Of a stretch of DNA of 64,000 nt, positions 41,794 through 48,803 are shown piece by piece. The notes under the pieces were generated by a model. It searched no databases, was not told the DNA's origin, and saw only the letters and a list, made by a program, of their open reading frames with translations. The stretch comes from Natrinema halophilum (GTDB lineage: Archaea; Halobacteriota; Halobacteria; Halobacteriales; Natrialbaceae), in assembly GCF_013402815.2 (NCBI RefSeq), contig NZ_CP058601.1:1-64000 (forward strand), given 5' to 3'. Each line of letters starts with the position of its first letter. The stretch's first letter is position 1. Made by a program: the position numbers and the translations under genes.

Positions 41794-43866
41794 TCAAAGG
41801 ACGATCGCAAAGAGAACCAGGGAGAGGCCGATCATGACGGCGGCGTGTTTCGCACCGGCTCTGACGTCGCCGGTACTCAACTGGCCGGCGATCAGTCCCG
41901 AGAGCAACCCTTGAACGAGCGTCGCGTGGTAGAAGAGCGTCGCGTACGCATCCGTGTCGGCGTCGGAGAGTCCTCCCAGTTCGGTCGTGCCCGAACCGGT
42001 GGCCAAATCTGCCCCCTCTGATGGAAGATTCGGGAGCAGATAGCCGGCCAGGACGGCGATGATGAACAGAAAGACCAGAAACGAGACGTAGACGACGATC
42101 ATGTACTCGACCATCGCTTGCTTGCGCTCGCGTTCGAGGCGGCGGTCGGCCGCCGCTTGCCGCGCGGCGATTCGGAGCGTCGTCGCGAGGTTCCCGCTGG
42201 CGTTCATCGATTCGGTCAGCAAGGTTACGACCCGCGAAATCGATCGGGTGCCGACGCGAGTCTCGAGTCGGTGTAACGCCGTCTGGAGGTCGGCGCCCCA
42301 CTGAACGTCGGCCCAGACACGATCCAGTTCGTCGCTGAGCGGCCCCAGATCCGAGTCTCTGACTCGGTCGATTGATGACACCACTGCCAGACCGGCTTCG
42401 TTGACGCTGGCGAGCTGGTCGAGCAGGTCCGGCACCTGCGTCTCGATCGCTTTGAGCCGGCGGCGGTGAAGTTCGTATGCGACTGCGAAGACGGTGATGA
42501 CTCCGAGACTTCCCACGGCGATGGCGTCGTCGATTGCGCTCGCGTCGAATCCACCTTCTAGAGCCGCCGGAAGTTGCCAGGCCACTATCGCGAGCGCGAT
42601 CGGTACTGTAACTGCGAACGTGAGAAACGGCTGGTCGATGACCGTCCGAATTGGATGACCGAACCGGTCGCGAAGGCCTTGCAATCGGCGGTAGTATCGG
42701 ACTCGTTCGACGTTCGGATGTGGACGCGGACCGGGGACGTCGTCGTGGGCCCGCGCCGTTGGGATCGTGGTAGCCGACGGGGGTTCGATCGCGGCCGGCT
42801 CCCCATCGACCCCGTTACTGGGATCGAGTTTGTCGGTTACCATGCTCAGATACACCATGAACCCGGCGTTGGCGACTGGCAGGAGTAAATAGACGAGGAT
42901 CTGCAATTGGCCGAACGTCTCGCTGGACGCGATACCGATGACGACGAGGATAGTGATCAAAAAGAGCGGCCCTGCAACCAGTACCGTCACGTAGGCTTCG
43001 GCTAACGTCGCGAGCAACTCGATGATTCCCTCCTGTTGGGATTCGGCTTCTTCGCGGTAGTCCTGATATTGGCGTTCGAGGAACTCGGAGAGACCCTGAC
43101 CGCTCTGCAAGACGCTGACAAGGTTGTCGACGAACTCGCGGAACTGCGGGCTGGGAGAGCGCTGGCTCATCGTTTGAAGGGCGGTGATGACGTCGGTCCC
43201 GAACGTGTCCATCTGTCGAACCGCGACCGAGAACTCCGTGGCAGCCTCTCCGTAGGTATCTTCCTGTTCGGCGACGATCCTGATCGTATTCGGAAGCGAC
43301 ATCCCGCTTTTCGAAAGCGCGTAGATAAACGCGACCGTCGAGGGTAAGCCCGCTTCGATCCGGCGGGCGCGGGCGTCGGCGACGTAGCTCGGATACCACC
43401 ACCTGAGCCAGTACGTGCCGGAACCGGCGAGCGCGCCGACCGTGAGCGCAGAGCACCCGAAGAGGACGGACAGTTCGAGGATCGACAGGGCCTGGACCCC
43501 CCCGAACGCTGCGAGGAATTCGACTGGCGCGGGCAACGTTGCACGCAACGTTTCCGGATCGATGGAAAGCAGGGTCAGTATCCCCCAGATGGCGTAAACG
43601 CCGAGGATCGAACCGGCGACTGCAGCGATCGCAGCGTACAGTACCGTCGTCGATCCGTACGCTCTGAGAGTCGTCGGGATGCGTGCGGCTCGCAACGCTT
43701 CTCCTCTGTCCGGCCGTTCGTCTCGGATCGTGTCGACGTGATTCCCGAAGGCTCGAATCGAGACGCGGCTCAGCACGCGGTCGACGCGATCGGAGTATCT
43801 CGCGGCGGCGACGAGCGAACAGAGAAAGATTACGAGTCCCAGCGGGAAGGCCGTCGTGGGAGTCAT
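41794..43866 (-). CDS. pilC: Type IV pilus/type II secretion platform membrane protein (PilC/TadC type)
   Basis: This 690-aa membrane protein has two tandem T2SSF domains. In the first (about residues 170-320) the core is YALSKSGMSLPNTIRIVAEQEDTYGEAATEFSVAVRQMDTFG; in the second (about 480-620) it is LDQLASVNEAGLAVVSSIDRVRDSD. Hydrophobic segments flank each, and helices close the C terminus. It is the membrane platform that works with the ATPase to assemble pilin-like subunits. ATG 43866 overlaps the stop of the ATPase gene by 4 bases. No pilin gene is next to it in this window, so which pilus system it serves is open. Confidence 0.92.
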   Translation of the reverse strand: MTPTTAFPLGLVIFLCSLVAAARYSDRVDRVLSRVSIRAFGNHVDTIRDERPDRGEALRAARIPTTLRAYGSTTVLYAAIAAVAGSILGVYAIWGILTLLSIDPETLRATLPAPVEFLAAFGGVQALSILELSVLFGCSALTVGALAGSGTYWLRWWYPSYVADARARRIEAGLPSTVAFIYALSKSGMSLPNTIRIVAEQEDTYGEAATEFSVAVRQMDTFGTDVITALQTMSQRSPSPQFREFVDNLVSVLQSGQGLSEFLERQYQDYREEAESQQEGIIELLATLAEAYVTVLVAGPLFLITILVVIGIASSETFGQLQILVYLLLPVANAGFMVYLSMVTDKLDPSNGVDGEPAAIEPPSATTIPTARAHDDVPGPRPHPNVERVRYYRRLQGLRDRFGHPIRTVIDQPFLTFAVTVPIALAIVAWQLPAALEGGFDASAIDDAIAVGSLGVITVFAVAYELHRRRLKAIETQVPDLLDQLASVNEAGLAVVSSIDRVRDSDLGPLSDELDRVWADVQWGADLQTALHRLETRVGTRSISRVVTLLTESMNASGNLATTLRIAARQAAADRRLERERKQAMVEYMIVVYVSFLVFLFIIAVLAGYLLPNLPSEGADLATGSGTTELGGLSDADTDAYATLFYHATLVQGLLSGLIAGQLSTGDVRAGAKHAAVMIGLSLVLFAIVL

Positions 43867-45764
43867 CGGTCCCAAACCGGATCGTCGACGGTGCTCGAGT
43901 CGGAACGGTCGGCATCAGCTCCGCCGGTTGCTTCAGCAGTGGCCGTGTCGACCGCGACGGATCGATGCTCATCGCGTCCGTCGCCGTCTCCACAGTCACT
44001 GCCTTCCTTGCGCTCGGTGCTTTCGTCGCGTTCGTCAGCGATCGTCTCGAGTATGCGCTCTGGATCACTGTAATATTGATTGACCAGTGCGGTGAATCGC
44101 TCGTAGTCGGAGATACCGTTGGCCTGGAGGTACTCGAGGAACAGCTCTCGATTGTCCAGTTCGGTCAGGAGTTCCGTTTGACTCCAGCCGCGTTCTTCTC
44201 GTATTTCTGATAGCACTCGGCTGGAATTGCTCCGGAAACTGTCGGTGTCGCTTTCCCAGGTGTACGCCGTCGAGTAGTCAAGTTCGCCGGTACGCTGGTC
44301 GATTCCCTCGATCTCCGCGAGGACTTTATTTCGGCGGACGCGCTGATCGCCCGAGCGGGTAAGCGTCTGGATAGAGAGGATATCGAGGCTTCGAACCATC
44401 GATCTGGGCACGTTTATCGGGTCGTTCTCGAGTCGGTTGATTGCCGTCTGTACCGAATCGGCGTGCATCGTCGAATAGGTCGTGTGGCCGGTGTTCATCG
44501 CCTGGAAGAGGGTCATCGCTTCCTTGCCGCGAACTTCGCCCACGACGATGTATTCTGGCCGGTGGCGTAACGCGGAGCGCAACAGATCGTACATCGTAAC
44601 GTCCGTCCCCTCGTGGATGCGCTCGCGCGTGACCGAGGAGAGCCAGTTGTCGTGGGACAGTTGCAGTTCGCGCGTATCCTCGATTGTTACGACTTTCGAC
44701 CGGGGCGGGATAAACATGGAAATGGCATTCATGCTCGTCGTTTTCCCCGACGCGGTTCCGCCCGCAAAGAGCAGGCTCTTGTTGTGCTCGATCGCGAGCC
44801 AGAGGTAGGCCATTTGCTCGACGCTAAACGTCCCGTACTCGAGCAGGTCTATCGGGGTAAAGGGATCGTCGGCGTATTTCCGGATCGTAAACGCAGAGCC
44901 CCGCGGGGTCACCTCCTCACCCAGGGCCAGTTCTGCGCGCGAGCCGTCCGGAAGCGTCGTTTCGACCATCGGATCGCCGATCGAAATGTGCCGTCCCGAG
45001 TGTTGGGCGAGTCGGATGACGAACTGATCGAGATTCGTTTTGCCGAACGAAACGGACGTCTCGATATCGGTGTACTCGTCGTGATAGACGAAAATCGGCA
45101 GATCGTAGCCGTCACAGGAAACGTCCTCGACGTGCGGGTCGTGCATTATCGGATCGAGACGACCGTATCCGCGAAAGTCGCGGTGGATGTAATAGAACAA
45201 TCGGTAGAACGTCGCCGCGTCGATTTCGACGCCGTACTGTTCGAGGGAATCGCGGATCGTCTTCCGCAGCAGTTCCTCGATGTCGCCGCCTTCGTCGTCG
45301 CGGTACAGTAGCGGATCGCGGACGTCTTCGAACAGCGACTCGAGAAGAACGCGTTCGTCCTCGCGAAGGGGTGGCTCGACGGTATGATACCGGTGTTCGT
45401 TCGCTTCGTGATCGTACCCAATCGAGATGAACGAAAACGGTGCATCGACCCAGTAGCGCTCGACCTCTTCGATGCCGTCCGGGACGTCGAACGTAACCAG
45501 CGGACCGTGGGTGGATGGGTCGTACTCGCCGACATCGACGGTCGATCCCTGGAGCGTCTCGAGGAGACGACGGATCGTACGCCGAGCCGCGTCGATCATC
45601 GACTCGCGGTGAGACTCGTCACCGCCGGATATTTGCGGTGGGTCACCGTCAGCCGTCGCTGATGTGTTCTCGGGTGGACGGGTACCGACGTCATCGCTGT
45701 CATCTCGAGTGACGGCCGACTCGCTGTAATCTGGGGGCTCCATTGAACGCAGGTTTCGTGACAT
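43863..45764 (-). CDS. pilB: Type II/IV secretion system ATPase (PilB/TadA/VirB11 type)
   Basis: This 633-aa protein has an acidic N-terminal extension, an N-terminal domain (YYIHRDFRGYGRLDPIMHDPHVEDVSCDG) and a secretion ATPase core. The core carries Walker A GGTASGKTT, the Asp box (TIEDTRELQL), Walker B-like VVGEVRGKEA and the His box (MNTGHTTYSTMHA). It should form a hexamer on the cytoplasmic side and power pilin assembly through its coupled partner PilC. The C-terminal 130 residues after the core are helical with an acidic low-complexity end. It is the first gene of the two-gene operon and divergent from the DUF5793-like gene. Confidence 0.93.
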   Translation of the reverse strand: MSRNLRSMEPPDYSESAVTRDDSDDVGTRPPENTSATADGDPPQISGGDESHRESMIDAARRTIRRLLETLQGSTVDVGEYDPSTHGPLVTFDVPDGIEEVERYWVDAPFSFISIGYDHEANEHRYHTVEPPLREDERVLLESLFEDVRDPLLYRDDEGGDIEELLRKTIRDSLEQYGVEIDAATFYRLFYYIHRDFRGYGRLDPIMHDPHVEDVSCDGYDLPIFVYHDEYTDIETSVSFGKTNLDQFVIRLAQHSGRHISIGDPMVETTLPDGSRAELALGEEVTPRGSAFTIRKYADDPFTPIDLLEYGTFSVEQMAYLWLAIEHNKSLLFAGGTASGKTTSMNAISMFIPPRSKVVTIEDTRELQLSHDNWLSSVTRERIHEGTDVTMYDLLRSALRHRPEYIVVGEVRGKEAMTLFQAMNTGHTTYSTMHADSVQTAINRLENDPINVPRSMVRSLDILSIQTLTRSGDQRVRRNKVLAEIEGIDQRTGELDYSTAYTWESDTDSFRSNSSRVLSEIREERGWSQTELLTELDNRELFLEYLQANGISDYERFTALVNQYYSDPERILETIADERDESTERKEGSDCGDGDGRDEHRSVAVDTATAEATGGADADRSDSSTVDDPVWDR

Positions 45765-45903
45765 GTCCGGACGCGACCGTGATAAATGAGACGGCCGACT
45801 CGGCAGTTGAACCAGCCGTCGTGGGAGGCGGAGTTTTCACTCAGATCGCTTAACTGTCGTGCGTTACGTTCATACCCCGGGAGTCCGAAGCAACGTGTAC
45901 GGA

Positions 45904-46374
45904 ATGAGGCGCGAGCACTTCACGTTAAACGTAACCAACATCGACTGGGTCGAGACCGACGACACGCCTGAAAAACCTTCGGTATCGATCGATTTCACCG
46001 GCCCGGCAACGATGCTTCGCAAGCGCCTGACTGGTCCCGACGACCACGTTCTCGAGGCGAGCGAAACGGACGCGGCCCTCAGATTACAGGGACCGATCGG
46101 GGACGCCACCACAGGTGTAGTGAGCGTAACTAACCGCATCACCGGTGAGTTCATCCTCGAACTCAACGAAGATGCCGACGACGTTCTCCAGTTTATTCGG
46201 GCTGCGCGAGGATACGGTGAGTCTACTGGAGACGACGATGGACGGTACGAAGTCGAAATCACGCTCGACGACGAACCGTTCGTTACATACGATAAACGAA
46301 CGTTTCTCGTTTACGACGACGAGGGGAGTCTCCTCCGCCAGCACAGCTTAATTCCAAGCGGCGTGGAATTGTAA
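45904..46374 (+). CDS. Conserved haloarchaeal protein (DUF5793-like)
   Basis: This 156-aa, beta-rich acidic protein starts MRREHFTLNVTNIDWVETDDTPEKP and ends TYDKRTFLVYDDEGSLLRQHSLIPSGVEL, with a strand-rich middle (VSIDFTGPATMLRKRLTG, GPIGDATTGVVSVTNRITGEFILELNEDAD). I believe this is the haloarchaeal DUF5793 family. No signal peptide or membrane segment is present, so it is cytoplasmic. ATG 45904 is taken because the preceding 15 codons lie in the promoter region. Function is unknown, and it lies alone between the pilB promoter and an iron-type ABC ATPase gene. Confidence 0.8.
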   Translation: MRREHFTLNVTNIDWVETDDTPEKPSVSIDFTGPATMLRKRLTGPDDHVLEASETDAALRLQGPIGDATTGVVSVTNRITGEFILELNEDADDVLQFIRAARGYGESTGDDDGRYEVEITLDDEPFVTYDKRTFLVYDDEGSLLRQHSLIPSGVEL

Positions 46375-46420
46375 TACTCCCCCGGTACGCGTTTTCTCTT
46401 TACTGAGACCGGACCGGCAA

Positions 46421-46446
46421 CTATAAGTGATTTAGGCGTGCCTAAA
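46421..46446 (+). promoter_or_regulatory. TATA box plus perfect palindrome (DtxR-like operator candidate)
   Basis: The TATA-like ctataagtg (46421-46429) is followed at 46431-46446 by tttaggcgtgcctaaa, a perfect 7-bp inverted repeat with a 2-bp spacer. The half-sites TTAGG/CCTAA are those recognised by DtxR/IdeR-type iron repressors. The palindrome lies between the TATA box and the expected transcription start, a position where bound protein would block transcription of the ABC ATPase gene. Confidence 0.65.
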
Positions 46447-46482
46447 GTAAGTGTGCGCCGGCCAGCGCCGGGGAACCGATAC

Positions 46483-47655
46483 ATGTCGAACGGACAACTG
46501 CTTACGACGGCGGTCGAGGAACGAACCCAGGAACCGACGACCAAGAAGACGGTTCTCGAACTCGACGGTATTACGAAGCAATACGGCAGCGAGGAGGTCA
46601 TCGGCGACCTTTCGCTGTCGGTCCGCGACGGCGAAATTCTGACGTTACTCGGTCCCTCAGGCTGTGGGAAGACGACCACGCTTCGACTGATCGCCGGCCT
46701 CGAGAAACCCAACGCGGGACGGATCAGCCTGCAAAATCGGACCGTTTCGGGTGACGAGCGCTTTGTCCCGCCGGAGGATCGCGACGTCGGCGTCGTCTTT
46801 CAGGACTTCGCGCTCTTCCCGCATCTGACCGCCCGCGAAAACGTCGCCTTCGGTATACAAGATCGGGACGAGGCCGACCGTGCGGCCCGGGTCGACGACC
46901 TCCTCGACCTCGTCGGTCTCGAGGCCCACGGCGATCACTATCCGGACGAACTTTCCGGCGGTCAACAACAACGGATCGCTCTCGCGCGCTCGCTGGCACC
47001 CGAACCCGAGATGCTATTGCTCGACGAACCGTTCTCGAGTCTGGACGTCGACCTGCGCGTCGAAATGCGCGAGGAGGTACGCCGAATCATCAAAGAGACC
47101 GGCGTCACTGCCATCTCAGTCACGCACGATCAGGAGGAAGCGCTTTCGATTTCCGATCGTGTCGCCGTGATGAACGACGGTACCATCGAACAGATCGATA
47201 CCCCGCAGCAGGTCTTTCAGCAACCGATGTCCCGGTTCGTCGCCGGCTTCCTCGGACACGCCAGTTTTCTCCCGGGCGAGGTCCACGGGGATAGCGTCGA
47301 CACTTCGCTCGGCCGCGTCCTCCGTGACGACGTTCACGGACTGGCCCACGAATACGACGGTTCGACGGTCGACCTTCTCGTTCGTCCTGACGACGTAACG
47401 GCGTACCCCGCGGAGGATGAAGAGGCGGACGGCCGCGTCGTGTATCGGCGCTATCTCGGACCGACCGTTCTTTACCGAGTCGAGCTCGACGACGGTGAAA
47501 CCATCGAGTGTATGCACAATCACTCCGACCGGATCGATCTGGACGAACGCGTCGGCGTCCGGGTCACCGCAGACCACGAACTCGCCTGGTTCCCCGCAGA
47601 CCATCGCGAGGACGGAGACGGGGGAGCAGACGCGGCCCCTGCCGGTGCCGACTGA
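46483..47655 (+). CDS. ABC transporter ATPase, Fe(III)/spermidine-type importer (FbpC/PotA-like)
   Basis: This 390-aa protein has an ABC ATPase domain (residues about 24-255): Walker A GPSGCGKTT (57-65), Q-loop VFQDFALFPHLTARENVAFG, signature LSGGQQQR, Walker B MLLLDEP and switch His (SVTHDQEEAL). A C-terminal TOBE-like regulatory domain follows (about 260-375: DGSTVDLLVRPDDVTAYP, YLGPTVLYRVEL). It resembles the ATPase of Fe(III) or polyamine importers. The ATG at 46483 is preferred, since a GTG at 46438 would lie within the operator. No permease or binding-protein gene is adjacent, so it is an orphan ATPase here; the operator-like palindrome points to iron. Confidence 0.87.
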   Translation: MSNGQLLTTAVEERTQEPTTKKTVLELDGITKQYGSEEVIGDLSLSVRDGEILTLLGPSGCGKTTTLRLIAGLEKPNAGRISLQNRTVSGDERFVPPEDRDVGVVFQDFALFPHLTARENVAFGIQDRDEADRAARVDDLLDLVGLEAHGDHYPDELSGGQQQRIALARSLAPEPEMLLLDEPFSSLDVDLRVEMREEVRRIIKETGVTAISVTHDQEEALSISDRVAVMNDGTIEQIDTPQQVFQQPMSRFVAGFLGHASFLPGEVHGDSVDTSLGRVLRDDVHGLAHEYDGSTVDLLVRPDDVTAYPAEDEEADGRVVYRRYLGPTVLYRVELDDGETIECMHNHSDRIDLDERVGVRVTADHELAWFPADHREDGDGGADAAPAGAD

Positions 47656-47766
47656 TCGACAGCCGTTTTTGCCTATTCGCAACCCGTCCGGTCTATAGTC
47701 ACTTCCTCTCCGCCGTAATTCGTTCGAATAGTTACTTTGATGAGTATTCAATTTAGACATAATTTC

Positions 47767-48420
47767 ATGACCGATATAAGACAACTTTCGACCTACTGCG
47801 GTATCGCCGCACCGATCATGTCAGTGGGCGCGGTCACTCTGGCAACTATTCTCGCGCCACCCGAGACGTTTACCTGGGCGGAACGGTCGCTCTCGAGCAT
47901 GGGCCGATACGGAGCCCCGACGTTCCCGCTGTTCAACGGGGGATTGATCGCGAGTGGACTCCTCGGATCTCCTTTCGTCTGGCGGCTCTGGATAGCGAGC
48001 CGCAACACCGTCGAGCGAGTCGGGATTGTCCTCCTCGCGATAACTGTAGTCGGTATGATCGGTGTCGGCGTCTTCTTTCTCGACCACAACGAACTCTATC
48101 TCGATACGAGCCTCCACGGGCTCGCAGCGTTGACCGTGTTCGGCGTCGCCCCGTTTGCGAGCTGGGTCTACGCCACCGGCGCTACACTGGCCAAGGATGC
48201 GCTGCTTGCGATCACGTCGTTCTGGCTCGGAATCGTCCACCTGCTGGGCTGGCTGGGCTGGTTGGTGTTACCCGGCGGCGGGTTCGACACCTGGTTGTGG
48301 TTCGCGGTTCCCGAATTTGTCGCTTCCGTCGCGTTTGGCGGTTGGGTTTTGATACTCGCCGTTGTTACCCTTCGCCGCGAGGAGCACGGGAGTTCCGAAC
48401 CCGCCGCCGTAGATTTGTGA
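47767..48420 (+). CDS. DUF998-family membrane protein
   Basis: This 217-aa protein has six hydrophobic segments (CGIAAPIMSVGAVTLATIL; FNGGLIASGLLGSPFVW; VGIVLLAITVVGMIGVGVFF; LHGLAALTVFGVAPFASWVYA; ITSFWLGIVHLLGWLGWLVL; VPEFVASVAFGGWVLILAVV). The pattern SLSSMGRYGAPTFPLFNGGLI after helix 1 is typical of DUF998. Members are found in many archaea and bacteria and have no established function. ATG 47767 (MTDIRQ) is chosen; starts ten codons earlier are possible. It is preceded by the AT-rich stretch 47727-47766. Confidence 0.85.
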   Translation: MTDIRQLSTYCGIAAPIMSVGAVTLATILAPPETFTWAERSLSSMGRYGAPTFPLFNGGLIASGLLGSPFVWRLWIASRNTVERVGIVLLAITVVGMIGVGVFFLDHNELYLDTSLHGLAALTVFGVAPFASWVYATGATLAKDALLAITSFWLGIVHLLGWLGWLVLPGGGFDTWLWFAVPEFVASVAFGGWVLILAVVTLRREEHGSSEPAAVDL

Positions 48421-48467
48421 CAGCCGGCCACACAACGCTTAAATCGAAACCGTCCTTACAAGCGCGT

Positions 48468-48746
48468 ATGCACAAAGACGAACTTCTCGAGCTCCACGAA
48501 GAACTCGTCGTCATTATGGAGTACTTTTCGGAGCGCGAGGAGGTCGACGAAACGTTGTTCGATCCGTACCGCCAGCTCGACGTCGATCCTTCGCACGTCC
48601 ACAAGTCGAAAAGCGAACACAAACACGCTGTATTTGTCCTCGGCAATGCGTTGGCCAGCGCGATGAGCGAGGACGAATTCTCGAGCGCGGGCCGGATCGG
48701 CAAGCGAATGAAGGAACTCGCCGAGGACGCTGAATCGAAAATATAG
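48468..48746 (+). CDS. UPF0058 family small helical protein
   Basis: This 92-aa protein is helical throughout: MHKDELLELHEELVVIMEYFSEREEVD, then HKSKSEHKHAVFVLGNALASAMSEDEF. This is the archaeal UPF0058 family, metal-ligand-like His residues included. The start at ATG 48468 lies 47 bases after the previous stop and corresponds to the family start; longer frames overlap the DUF998 gene. Function is unknown. A cytoplasmic location is expected. Confidence 0.88.
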   Translation: MHKDELLELHEELVVIMEYFSEREEVDETLFDPYRQLDVDPSHVHKSKSEHKHAVFVLGNALASAMSEDEFSSAGRIGKRMKELAEDAESKI

Positions 48747-48803
48747 AAAATCTAGACGCTTTCTAGGCGAAACGTATTTGGTCCGGTTCCCGCTTGTTGA
48801 CGT

